Shown here in pieces: positions 38,535 to 50,020 of a stretch of DNA of 64,000 nucleotides. Made by a program: the position numbers and the translations under genes. The stretch lies in NCBI GenBank assembly GCA_013400155.1, contig VXBM01000140.1, forward strand, positions 1,185,425-1,249,424, written 5' to 3'. Every line of letters starts with the position of its first letter. Position 1 is the stretch's first letter. This DNA comes from Helopsaltes ochotensis (taxonomy: Eukaryota > Chordata > Aves > Passeriformes > Locustellidae). Under the pieces are notes generated by a model. That model made no database searches and was not told the origin of the DNA. It worked only from the letters and a program-made list of their open reading frames with translations.

Positions 38535-38608
38535 AAGAGATCCATAATGGCCTTGACTGGACTCAATGACCTTAGAAGTCCTTTCCAGCCCAAATGATTC
38601 TGTAATTC
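38535..38608 (+). mobile_element. CR1 LINE extreme 3' tail
   Basis: About 75 bases match the avian CR1 terminus in plus orientation (ggactcaatgaccttagaag, ctttccagcccaaatgattctg). Only the non-coding tail is present, a heavily 5'-truncated insertion. Confidence 0.85.
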
Positions 38609-40739
38609 ATTGCCCTTATCCTGAACTGCTGAAATACAGCAAAGCTCAGGGCCATTTAGAGGTCTTTATACCCAATCAAAGCTCTAGCTCTGGCCTGGTG
38701 GGGTGGAATAACCTCCCTCTTCTAATCCAATTCTGCCTGTGGGAGTTGATTAAACCTGCAGGGCCCTCTGCTCCTTGCCCAACACCCACACTGCTGTAAA
38801 ATTCAGTTGATCATAACAGCCTAAGATAGCTGAAAAAAATGTAAAGTCGAAACAGAATTTCTGTGTACTGATGCATGATAAAAACCTGTGATATCAGCTG
38901 TATTCTTCAGTTGCATCTACAGTCCCCATGACCTCACAATTTCTTTGGAAAATTGGACAGGAATGAGGACATACCTCATGATATCTGATACCTGGAGGAC
39001 CACTGAGCTGTCTTGGATTTGCAAACATATTTAAACTGAGCAGTAAACCATTCTTGAAACTTAGTACCAGATTCTGCTTTTATTTGCACTGATGAAAAGG
39101 TTTCAATATAGTACTGGTTTTACCAGGAATTAGACTGCCAGCTTTAGAGTGGCATATGGCATTATGTTGTATCAACAATTAGGTATTTACAGGCATGTCA
39201 TTTTATGTCTAAGACCAGCTTCTGCCAAGCAGGAAAGATTTGCACATATGGTGCAGATTTCCATAAACAAGGAGCCTAGGTATAATAGCAGAGCACTGGA
39301 AGATGGTGCTCAAGTCTGATTGTACCGTGAAGAGTTGTAATTTCTTCTTGCTTGTTCCGTCTTGGTACAGCAATGTACTACCCCTAACCATTCCTTGCAG
39401 TGTGTGACATAGAGAATAATTTTCCCTTCTCTTTATGGAATTCAATTAGCACAATTACAAATCCTCCTTCAGGGTGTTTAAGAATATATAAGGAACCTGT
39501 TTCTAATCTCCAGCTGACACACACACAGTTTTATACTTCCAGTAGAAGTGAAATTTGTTCCAATCCCATGGTTGCTTCCTTGTCGAGTGCTCTTTTGTAG
39601 TGCATATGAAATCTCTGACTTTTAAAATAGTTAAAAATAGCTATGGGTTAAGAGCACTTGAACCTTCTCATACTCTTTGAAGACTAATTTAGGAACTTGA
39701 CAGGGTTCATCATTCTGTTCCTGATCAGTACAATCTATTACCAGTGCTGGCAGTGAAGTACCAGTTAGACCAAAGGAAAATGACTGCTCTCAAGTAAGCT
39801 GTTGAAATAAAAAGATATTAAGCAAAAGGCTTGGACATAATTCAGTAATGACCTTCATCAGCTGAAATGTTTTTGTGTTTTAAGTGAATTAATGAGCTAT
39901 AATTATTAGTGATCTTGGAGGTGGTGATCAGAGAAAGAATTTTGCATAATGCAAACAGAACAACAAATGGAAGCCCTGTCTCTCTCAATCAGACAAGGTC
40001 TCTTTTGTTATAATTAAATGTTATCACATTCATTACTTCTTAAAACGTGATTCACAGTTTATACTTTGACATCCTCATACCACCACACCATTGCTATTTA
40101 TGGTACAGTCACATCTGCCATAGCAATGGAGGTTTTGAAAATGTTTTACCTGACTTTTAACAGATGGATGTTAATGGGATATTTATTTACAGAATAAAAT
40201 TAAATTGAAACTGAATCTTAATGCACAATTTACATAATCAGCTTTGTTCTGAGCTGGTGAGCTGTTTTTCCAGCACTTGGGACCCTTCAGTCACAGCTGC
40301 ATCAAAGAAACAGCCACTGAGAATGGAGATTAAACAATTTCCTAAAGCTAGAAGTCTTGATGAGAATCTATTATTCCATATTAGAATCCCATAATTTCTC
40401 CAGACACTGCCATAAGATCAAAGATGTATGTTAGAGCTTTGGCATAACCCACGATCAAAAGGAAGATGTTCATTTTTCATTTAGAAAACATTTTTGCCAA
40501 TTATATTTTTCTGATGATTTTAAAGTTTTGCACCAAAAGCATAAAAAAAAATCTATGAAATCAGAGGCATAGAAAGGCTGAAAAACCAAAAGGTATGTAT
40601 TTACCACAAGTTAGGAGAGATTTGCTTGTACTGTTTGTGTGATCCACCTACAACGTGCTAAGCTCAGCTGGAGTTTTGGCACAGGCTTCAAGTGACAGAG
40701 GACAGAAGCCTCAGATGCAACACTACAAACTTGCTTGGT
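38609..40739. other. Intergenic, AT-rich, no gene seen
   Basis: No coding sequence recognised. The interval about 39830-40240 is AT-rich with repeated ATTA/TAAT cores and could include conserved non-coding elements, but I cannot test conservation. Confidence 0.45.
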
Positions 40740-41960
40740 GCCTAATCCCTAACTCTGAGGCTGCGTGAATGGCTGTAGGGCTGCATGGGGCTGTTCTGAG
40801 CCAAGTGTAGGACCCAGAATATTTCCTTGTTGAACCTCACACTATTGGCCTCAGCACATTGATGCTGCCTGTTCAGATCCTTCTGCTGAGCCTTCCTGCC
40901 TTCCAGCAGATCAACACTCCTGCTCAGCTTAGCATTACCTGCAAACTGAGGGTGCACTCTGTCCCCTCATCCAGATCATCACTGAAGATATTAAACAGGA
41001 CCAGCCCCAGTACTGAACCCTGGGGACAGCACTAGTGACTGGCCAACAACTGGATGTACCTCATTCCCCACAACACTCTGGGCCTGGCCACCCAACCAGT
41101 TTATAACCTAGCACTCATTCAAGCTGTGAACAGCCAGTTTCTCTGGAAAATTCTCACAGAATTTTGTGCAAAACTGTGTCAAAAAGGCTTTACTAAAGTC
41201 AACATAGACAACAGTCTTTCCCTCAGCTATTAAGCAGGTCACCTTGACACAGAAGAGATCAGGCTGGTCAAGCAGGATGTGATCCCCTGGTTGTTCTGCA
41301 TGTGTCACGTGGTGACACGCAAGGTGACCTGCTCCATAACTCTTCCCAGTACCAAGGTTAGGTTGACAGGCCTGTAGTTCCCCAGACCCGCCTCCCAGGT
41401 GACCAGAGGTTAGAGAGTTGGCTCAGTTAGCCAGGACTGCTGGTAAATGGTGCGGAGTGCCTTGGTGAGCACTTCCACCAGCTCCCTCAGTATCCTTGGG
41501 TGGATCCCGATTGGCCTCATATGCCCGTGTGTGTCTAAGTGATGAGGCAGTCACTGACCATCCCCCCTCGGACAAAGGGGGCTTCATTCTGCTCCCTGCT
41601 CCTGTCTTCCTCCGAGGGCTGGGTACCCTGAGAGCAACTGATCTCACCGTTAAAGCCTGAGGCAAAGAGGGCATTAAGCCTCAGCCTTTTCCTCATCCTT
41701 TGTCATAATATTTCCACCACTTAAGGGTCAAGATTCTCCTCAGCCTTCCTTTTCATGCTGACCAATTTACAGAAACATTTTTTACAACAGTAACCAGAAT
41801 AAGTTTTTTTTGAGATATGACCCTTTTAATTTTCTCCCTGTATAACCTCACAACATCCCAGTGTTCCTCCTAAGTTGCTTGTCCCTTATTGTCATAAACT
41901 CTTTTTTTTTTTCCCCCTTTTTTTCCAAAGCTCTCTGTCAGCCATTCATCAAGTGATGTG
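40740..41960 (-). mobile_element. CR1 LINE internal fragment (post-endonuclease linker and reverse transcriptase)
   Basis: On the minus strand, 41308-41108 encodes QPDLFCVKVTCLIAEGKTVV and then YVDFSKAF (RT motif A region). Further down, 41040-40742 holds VLGLVLFNIF-like wording, SRSVDLLEGRKAQQKDLNR and LHLAQNSPMQPY in broken frames. Between 41400 and 41960 the antisense wording matches the linker between endonuclease and RT that I know from avian CR1. The copy stops inside the RT domain at about 40740 and has no CR1 3' terminus, which is unusual for an intact target-primed insertion. Confidence 0.85.
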
Positions 41961-43518
41961 ACCATCTCTTAGGCCTCGACTCTCCCCACCTAATCTTGGC
42001 CACTCCAGGATCTGTGCAGTTGCCAGGGAAAGACCTGTCCCCTCTGGCAATCCTGCCTACCTCCACCAGCTGCAGAAGTGACATCAGGTGGCCACGGGTC
42101 TCAGTTAACGTTTTCATTTAAATATCTCCACCTAGCTGAGACGAATACCACCTTGGAAAATGTGGTAAAGTTTTAAAGCTTTCTGCTTTAAAACCAGCCA
42201 ACATCCACTGTAAGAAAGGATTTCTTTATGAAACTTATCTGAGGAGTTACTCCTCATCTTCTTTGCACCTCACTGTGCAGGAATATTTTGAGTAGTCTGT
42301 GCTCAAATTGGATGTCAAAGAAAGAAGATGACTAATACAGGTTCAGCATAAAAGTTGAGTGAAAGATTTCCACTATATCCTGCATTTAAATGTACACTTA
42401 TGTCTAATTCTGAGCTAAACGAGAATTGGCTGGGAACTGGCTGGGAAACAACAAACTGGGCTGCTGAGAACACCAACAAACAGTCTGCACCACTGTGGAG
42501 AGCATGGCTTTTGGCCAGCACAATAGCTTTTGTAGTACAGCCTCAACTTTATGAAATCAACAAGCAAAAGTCTGGGGAAATGGTCTTCAGCAGTTAACAG
42601 GAGCAAGCCAGGGCCCAAGGAAGCTCATAACACTTTGAAAAAACTCTGAAACTACAATTTAGGGATGAGATGATGTGATGGGGCTGCTGAGATGAGTACA
42701 GAAGGCCAGGGTGGGTGTTCTAAGAAGACAGTACAAACCCAGATGTATTAGACTGTCTAGTAAGAAATGAGAACAAGAAAGTCAGCATTTCCAGAGCCCA
42801 GCTAGAGGCAATAATCCAATTTACAGGGAAGTAAGAAGATGATGGTGACCTTGCCAAAAATCCAGCTTTCCAAAAATAGTATTGATAAATGAGTAGTAAA
42901 AATAAGGACCTAATCAGCAACAATAAGGAGAGAGATAGAAGGGTTTTCTCTCTGCTAAAGGTAAATTATTCACTAGAAGAATGACATCCATCAATTTCAA
43001 GCTCGAATAAGTACCAGTTTCTAGTGACTTGTAAACCAGTGAGCAGACTAAAAATATGTGTTAAACTTACTCCATTTTTCCCCAAACTTGCCTAAATTTT
43101 ATGCTAATTAATAAGTTGTTCCTGTAAATGCCTGCTGTTGCACTTTTCTTCCATTTGTGCCTGAAATAGTGTGCAAAAGCTGTCAGTCCAACCATCCTCA
43201 CCAGCACACACTCTAGAGATGGGGGTCTGTAGGATGGCTCCCACTGAACTGGTAAAAGGCACTGGCTGGGGACATGGAACAATGCAGAAAATGAGCAGTG
43301 CTTAGAGCTCTCCCCATGCAGTCCTGTGGCACTCTGCTGAACACTCAGTCAGATCTCACCATCTGTGCCCTTAGCATTAACAGGTCGAGCAATAGTCACG
43401 ATCATCTGCCTTTCCAGCACCACCCAGAAATGATCCTCCACTGTTGTCACCGACTCACTCCGGTTTGTGACCAAATAAGCACAGACTGGAGATTTGGTAC
43501 CTTCTGGGATTATAAGAG
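41961..43518. other. Intergenic, no gene seen
   Basis: About 1.5 kb of ordinary sequence between the CR1 fragment and the solo LTR. Confidence 0.5.
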
Positions 43519-44186
43519 TGTCCCAGGGTGACTTTATGATGCTTGTATCCCCAGTCATCTGTTCAGTTTATGCTGGATATTAAATTCTGCACCTTTAAGG
43601 CTGGTTCCAAGAGCAAAGCGGGGGAGAAAAGAAGCGTGCAGTTCGTGTGCAGAAGCTGCACTTGTTCCCCCACATTCCAGCTCCTGGACTGTGCTGTCTG
43701 CAGCACAGACAGACAGCAGGAGAGAGCTCTCCTTTGCTTTCAGTTAGATTTTAAGCTAGCTGAGGCAGAGAACTTCCCTAGACTGTGGCTTTTTTTTTCT
43801 TTTTCTTGGAGCTGTTCAACCTTGCACTGGACTGGAAACCCAGAAAAACCCCGGGAGCTCGCCCCTGTGGCCCACGGGGCCGGGACAAGGCATTTTCCAG
43901 TTCAGGAGGGACTGATAAGAGACTGAGCGAGATCAGTTACACCCACGACAAGGACTCTCTCTCTGAATTTGCCATCTCCTCAGGAGAGTGAGAGGTTCCA
44001 TTGTTTAATATTATTAATTTTTCCACGTTTGTGAGTATTTTGCTTGCTAAATAAACAGTTTTTTCCACTTTTCTTGAAGGAGATTTATGTCTCCCAAACC
44101 AGTAGGGGAAGGGTGGGCTGCTTGAATTTACTTTCGAGAGGGAACCTTTTGGAGGTTTCCTCCCAAATTTGCCCTAAACCAGGACA
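43519..44186 (+). mobile_element. Solo LTR of an endogenous retrovirus (ERVL-like, passerine type)
   Basis: A 668-bp unit begins TGTCCCAGGG and ends AACCAGGACA, giving the 5'-TG...CA-3' ends of an LTR with short complementary termini (TGTCC / GGACA). A canonical AATAAA at 44050-44055 followed by T-rich sequence fits the R/U5 boundary. The wording matches LTRs I recall from zebra finch and other passerines. No gag, pol or env frame flanks it, so it is a solo LTR left by LTR-LTR recombination. Flanking bases (aagag before, gggag after) agree at only three of five positions, so the target-site duplication is decayed or my ends are slightly off. The 127-codon open frame inside it (43543-43926) is not a gene. 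Confidence 0.75.
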
Positions 44187-46390
44187 GGGAGTTTGAACAG
44201 CACAGAGCCCTCTGCAAGATTAAGTGCTGGGCAGTCTTTTGTGGACATTGTCATCTCACTTGACAGACTTGAGAAAACTCGAAGGAATGAGAAATTCAAG
44301 TTCTCTGTCAGAGATGCCAAAAATACATACCAGGTAATAGACTTTTTTATAACCTAGAAGATCAAAATCCAAAGAAGTGATCAAAATGCAAAGGACTCAC
44401 AAAACCTAATTCCTCCCAGAAACATCATTAGCATTCAGAAGTAGTATGCTCCCCTCAGGATCCTGCATGTGTGCGTGATATTTAAGCTCTGCCCAAACTC
44501 ACTCAATTTTATCCACAAAGTAATAATTTCTCCACACAATAGAGAGATCTGAGTCAGCTGCTTAATGAAGGCATCTCACCAAAAGCAAAGCCAGGCACTG
44601 GGACACACTCCCAAGCTTGTGCCATTTCACTTGATGAAGCATCTCCTCTGCCTGGAGCTGCCAAGTTTCTCACTCAGAGAGCTCCAAACAAAATGTCTAA
44701 GTTGGAGTTAATTGTCCTCAAAGTAATTATAGAGGCAACAGAGAGAAACGTGGGACTCCATCTGGTGACACAGCCTACTCTTAGTCTAATAGGCGCCAGA
44801 TTAATCACAGCCTGAACGTGCCCATTCCTTCCTACAGGATAGAAAGGAAGCCCAGGGAGACTAGCTGAGATCTGGATGTCCTGTCCTGGATGGAACCTGA
44901 CATTAGATGAGATGACTCCTCCCAAACACCAGGTAGAAAGATGCACTCCCAAGTGTCTTTCTTGGCCATGTATAGGGACGTGACAGGAGTCAGTATTCTG
45001 ACCACTGGCAAAAGAGCGGTTTATTTCTTCTAATGGGACACAAATTAGTTTGTTAAGATATGAACACACGATCAGAGATTTTTACTACTGCTACCTTCCT
45101 CTGAACCTCTGCATTAGGGTCTTCATAGTCCTGTTTCTCCCTCTTACCAAACATTAAGTTCAAAGCCAGTGAGGGAGATGGCAAAGAGAAAAGCAGCATG
45201 TCTGGAGGCACAGAGCAGGAACATGTTCCCCAGCACAGTGCTGAGGTATTTTTCTATTAATAGCTGCGACCCAGCCATTAAGCAGGAGCAACTAGCTGTC
45301 TGCACATTCACCTATTAATGAGTGTTTTTCCTCTTCTTCTCACCTGATCTTTACAGATGCAGCCCTACCTGCACCAATGAGAGCCAGCCATTTAACTTCA
45401 TGCACAAGAGATTTGCCTCAGCATCCCAAAGCCTGAACAGAAGAAAATTGTTGTTGTTTTAAGCCTCTGAAGTAAACAGTCATCACTTGTACTTCACATA
45501 GTGTTGTCTGAGTAAAATACAAGGTGAAAGATAATTCGTGCTTTAGGTAATTTGGTGCCAAATCACTCAGAGACTTTTAAACTGGAGTGAAAACCTGCTT
45601 TTGGGGTGCTGTTGCAACAGATAAACCTCACCGTAACCTCTCCTTTGCTTTACAGTAATGGTCCTGAAATTGTTCTGCAAATGTCTCACTGAATCTGTCT
45701 TGTCAGATTACTTAAAGGCTCCCATATTCTGCCTGAAAGATTGTGACAAAGCACACTGCATCCAGACTGTCCAAGACAGAGGAAATGCATTTCCAGCCAC
45801 TCTGGCCACACAATTGAGACTAGACCAGAATTTCAAACCTGAGCAGATCACAAGGCTCTCATTTTCTGTGTCAGTAGGTCACTGGAGACTAGCTTGTCCA
45901 TTATAGTGTGAGTAGAAGCCTTTCTAAATACTGGCTTAAGCCATGGAACAGCCATCAAAACGCTGCTTTTGGCAATCTCCTTTCTTGCTCTGAAACAGCT
46001 AAAATACCTGCTTTATCTGACTATCCAAGAAATCAAGAGGGACCTCACTGCTCTGTGCAGGAGGAGTCTTGCTGTCTCTCCATTTTCTCCTATGGTCCCC
46101 ACCATGATGTCTGGGAGGAGGGATCTCCTTTATTAATCAACGCTTTTTTAGCAGAGACTGGGAGTCTGTCTTGGACTACAAGCTGGCACACTGTAATCAG
46201 AGATGAGATCTTCAACAATTACCTTATGAAAATCTAGGCCTTATTTTCAGAAACTTTGAAAAAAAATGTTGAAAAACATGATTCCTGACACTAGGCAAAT
46301 CCATGACAGTCACCTACACCATATAACCAGGTGGTGAAACCTATTTAAGTAGAGTAAGAAAGTTTCAGAAAGACATGATGTTCCCCAGAT
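44187..46390. other. Intergenic between solo LTR and CBY2 3' end
   Basis: No recognisable gene. Short frames at 44674-45069 (-) and 45658-46237 (+) show no family resemblance. Confidence 0.5.
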
Positions 46391-46411
46391 GTCTTCAGGC
46401 TCTATTGGGAT

Positions 46412-46417
46412 TTTATT
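46412..46417 (-). terminator. CBY2: CBY2 poly(A) signal AATAAA
   Basis: Canonical AATAAA on the minus strand, only 65 bases beyond the CBY2 stop. It implies a 3'UTR of roughly 80-95 bases. Confidence 0.8.
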
Positions 46418-46481
46418 GGGTTTCCTGAAAAAAGGAGTAAAGTTTTTTGGGAACTGAACTAGTAGTTCTTAGCCCCAAGCT

Positions 46482-47438
46482 TCACATGTCTCCAAGCTGA
46501 TGCTTGGTTGCCAGCAAGTTCTGCCCTGCTTCTTCATACACTGGGGAAGTGATGGCAATGATCTCCTTTTCCAGCATATCCATTTGAGCTGTAATGTCTG
46601 ACACAGTGTTTTTCACAGCATTCAGATGCAGTTTCAGTTTATTGTAATCTTCTTGGAAGGATCTGTTCACATCATAGAGATTGTGACAGCACTGTTTCTC
46701 CCCAGGGGGATGGTTCATTTTCAGGAAGGTGTGGAGGAGCTCACATAAGTCCTGGAGAACTCGGAGGATTTCATGCTCTCCCGGCATACTTGGGGCAGAC
46801 TCGACGTTTTTCTCAGTTGGAGTAGTGCTCTTCCTTTTACCTTCATGTTTCTGCTGGGGCACTGGGCCAGGGTTACCCTTTTCCACAGCTGCAATTGTGT
46901 CAGTGTTCTTCTGAAGATCTGAGCTGGCATCTTTGCTCTCTTCATGGACTGTGATGGCTTTTTGGTCCTTCCAGATATCAGGGAGTGCTTTATTCTCCTG
47001 CTGGAAATCCTGAAAAAATTTATACTTTTCCTGGACTGCCTGGAGAGCTTTGTTTCCCAGACTGAACTGAAAGCCTGTATTCCTCTCTTGGAAGAGTGGA
47101 AATGGCTTATTTTTATTCTTGAGGCTTTGCTGAATAGGATCTGTGTAAATTACCTGGACAGATTTGTTCTGTGACTGGAGATATTGTAGGGCCTTGTTTT
47201 CTTCCCAGAGCATCCTATTTTTGATCCAGAGGATTTGGTTTTCCTGCCAGAGTGCTCTGTTCTCCTCCCAGATGCTCCACTCATCCTGTGCCTTCTTGCT
47301 AAAGAGTTTCTGGCAGGAAGGAAAGGGTGGCTGGCAGTAGGTGTCATTCACCCATTTCCCATCAATAAAGACCAACATCTCCCCCCTTGGCTTCACCCGA
47401 GGGGTGATGCAGTCTGTCTCAGGCTCGGTGTGCTGCAT
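46482..47438 (-). CDS. CBY2: CBY2 (Chibby family member 2; SPERT/Nurit), main coding exon
   Basis: A 318-aa coiled-coil protein of the Chibby family; in mammals it is spermatid-specific and forms flower-like cytoplasmic structures (family knowledge). Residues 20-32 (EMLVFIDGKWVND) are the Chibby signature, equivalent to FENGQW in CBY1. Residues 57-84 are four perfect heptads, each starting with Trp. Residues about 85-135 continue with NKALQ/ENKAL-type coiled coil. Residues about 140-220 are polar and low in complexity. Residues about 260-292 (NKLKLHLNAVKNTVSDITAQ) match the conserved C-terminal coiled coil. The start Met is chosen because an in-frame TAA lies 11 codons upstream inside the same exon, given the strong acceptor at 47495. 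Human CBY2, as I recall it, is about 130 residues longer at the N terminus. If splicing instead uses an AG near 47451, an N-terminal extension from another exon is possible. The gene is convergent with SIAH3, as in human. Confidence 0.93.
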   Translation of the reverse strand: MQHTEPETDCITPRVKPRGEMLVFIDGKWVNDTYCQPPFPSCQKLFSKKAQDEWSIWEENRALWQENQILWIKNRMLWEENKALQYLQSQNKSVQVIYTDPIQQSLKNKNKPFPLFQERNTGFQFSLGNKALQAVQEKYKFFQDFQQENKALPDIWKDQKAITVHEESKDASSDLQKNTDTIAAVEKGNPGPVPQQKHEGKRKSTTPTEKNVESAPSMPGEHEILRVLQDLCELLHTFLKMNHPPGEKQCCHNLYDVNRSFQEDYNKLKLHLNAVKNTVSDITAQMDMLEKEIIAITSPVYEEAGQNLLATKHQLGDM

Positions 47439-47494
47439 ACTTTGGTTCCTCTGATCAAAGGCAGACGTGGCCCTTCTTTAGCAAATTGAAGAGG

Positions 47495-47508
47495 ACTGTG
47501 GGAAAAGG
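47495..47508 (-). other. CBY2: Splice acceptor of CBY2 coding exon
   Basis: On the minus strand a pyrimidine tract (gccttttcccacag) ends in AG at 47497-47496, so the exon begins at 47495. The 57 bases from here to the ATG contain an in-frame TAA, making them 5'UTR. A weaker AG near 47451 (tttgatcag) is the alternative. Confidence 0.7.
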
Positions 47509-50020
47509 CTTCTTCCAGGGCTTCTACAGGAGGTCACTGACCACTGTCAAGGAGCAGGTGACACAGTGGGGCTGGAGAAGCTTGATTAGAACTGAAAGAA
47601 CAGGGAACACAAATGTGTAGGTTTACTGCCAAAACTCCAAATCAGAATTAAACTACATTAATGTCAGGAACAAGCAAACAAATCAGTTCTCTCAGTTAAC
47701 AATATTGCCCTTTTGATGATGAAAGGTAAGAAATTCACCAGATATCTAGTTGATAGAAGCTGAGAAAATTGGCATTTGTAGATAAAACAGCACTATGGCA
47801 GCACTAAAAGCTTTCTTATAAAAACCTGGACTTTTCTTTTATCTCTCTACCTCATTTTTACAGACCTGTAAGGGAGTAAAATGCAAGAATATGTTCTGCC
47901 TCAGAATAGCCTGCTCCCAAATGAACACATTAAAAATTGTTATGAGGCTGAAATAAACTTTTCAAAATAAAGCATTTTTAAAGGTTCATAGGAAAAAATC
48001 TGGCCTTGAGAGCAGGTTTTTCTTGCTGATGCTGAACAGCCTGTGTTAACAGGATGCCACAAAATGCAGTGTCAGTTTTGCTTTTTGATCTTAAAATCCA
48101 CAATATAGATCATTTGAAACTCCAGAACCAAAGCTTTGGGACATCAGGACTGAGACAGCTTTGTTGCTCTTTGCGTGGCTTTTTGACAAGCTCCCATCAC
48201 CATGGTCCAAAAACTGTCACAAGCCATAGATAATTCTCCACCTTTCATTCTTATTTCTCCCATCACTCTTCCTCTTTATATCCTTTGATAGGCCTGTTAT
48301 TTTTCTTGCTTTCTGGCCCTGCAATAGTGATTGCTTATCTTTTTCCTACAGTCCATCTGCCTCTTTTTCTCATCATCGAAAAATTCATCTCTAAAATCCA
48401 TACTGCAGGGCCAAACCTCTAATGCTTCTCATTTCAGACACAGAAACCTCAGACTTATCTGTTGAACACTCTCCTCTCTTTTCCTTTACCCAAAATATTA
48501 AGCTTAAATCTCCTTCTAACCATGAGTGAAATGGGGCAAATGAAGGATTTCAGTATTTTGTATGGAAAAAAACCCAAACCAATCAGACAATCAAAAATTA
48601 TTGTTTTGTGCCAAAGAAAAGCTTGTTTTCTGCAGTTTATCCAAAATTTAATTTATGTAATTTTCATGATGAAGTTATTTGATCTGAGGTTGAACTATTT
48701 TATATAACCAAATTGTTGGAATTCTCAGGGTTTCTGCACAGAGTTTCTAACAGCACAAATGTGCCTTCTTCTAGTTAAAAAAATGATAAAGAAGTGGCTT
48801 GTCAAATTTCACTCAGGTGTATTCCTTTCCCACTGCTGCGTTGTCCCAGCTTCCCTGCTGTTCCTTGGAAAACCCAGTTCTGTCTTTCCATCTCCGAGGG
48901 GAGTTTTGCCTTCATGAATCTTGCCCTCATATCTCTACCCCAAGCATTAAGCAGAGGGTGACCACCACACACAAGCCCCTCATAGCCTCCAGCTCTGCCA
49001 TCACACTGTGCACCCCTTGTCCTATTGTTGCCCTCTCCTTTTTCAAACCTGCTGCTCTCCCCTTTCCCTGTCATTTCCCCCAAACAGCACTGCATGTCCT
49101 GGCTCCTCCAAGTTACTTCTGAGAGCCAACATCCATAGATGTATCCTGCACACACTTCCCAAGCTTGTCCAAACACTCATGAAATTACTGCTTCATTTAA
49201 AATCCAAAATTCCTTCATTTAGGAGAGGGCTATTGCAATATAGGTCTGTTTGCCGTAACATTAGATTTTATTGCAGCCTGTTTACTGTCTGAATTTCAGG
49301 GCTGTCTTCAACGTCATCTGTTCCTTTATTTCATGTCAGACTTGTGTTTTCATAATATCATTATTTTGCTAAAAAGGTATTCCCCAAAAACTCTGTTTTG
49401 GACTTTTTTTTTTTCCACTTACACTATGTCCAGAGCCATGCATTGCCCTGTCCCTTACACCCTTTCCCCTGCAGCCTTTCCAATGCTTCCCATTCTGTTG
49501 GGGTGCCCAGTCCCGTTTTTTTCCCCCAAAAGCCCCAAAACGGGGGTGTGGTAGGGCGTGAAGGGGCAGTGGGCAAACCAGCCATGGAGGGAGCAGACCC
49601 CTAATTATCCAGGGAAGATGCAGAACACATCCAGCATCAGAAGCCCAGACCCACGTGCCTATCACGGACAAGCAGCTACAGTCCCTGAAGTCACTCAGAG
49701 ATAAAGTGTTTAGATTGCACATTTTCACGCTAAACAGAGATGTATAATATATACGACTTTGAAGGACATTATCTCGGGGACAATTAAACTTGACAGTGGC
49801 TCTGTCAGCTCTTTTGCACTGCCAGGGAGACATCGACCCAAGCTTTAGAGAGGCACTGCAAGTTTCCAGCCCCTCCCATGTAAGTTTTTCCCCCCCACCT
49901 CTGAATAATCCCAGGAAATGCCGGGCAGCTGGGTGGATGGGCAAGGCCTCCAGCCGCGGGGAAGCCACGCCAATTCAAGACGGGCAGGTTTGAGAGCGCA
50001 GCATCGCGCACACAGCACAC
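47509..50020 (-). other. CBY2: Probable CBY2 intron 1
   Basis: Non-coding interval between the probable first exon in the CpG island and the coding exon acceptor. A 199-codon open frame (49968-49369, -) lies here but has no recognisable domain and looks like a chance opening. I found no exon encoding the human N-terminal region. Confidence 0.55.

Noticed and set aside
43543..43926. 127-codon plus-strand frame
   Set aside because: Lies wholly inside the solo LTR; LTRs of this type do not encode proteins.
49369..49968. 199-codon minus-strand open frame next to the CpG island
   Set aside because: No recognisable domain; it falls in the probable CBY2 intron 1 and partly in GC-rich sequence where stops are rare.
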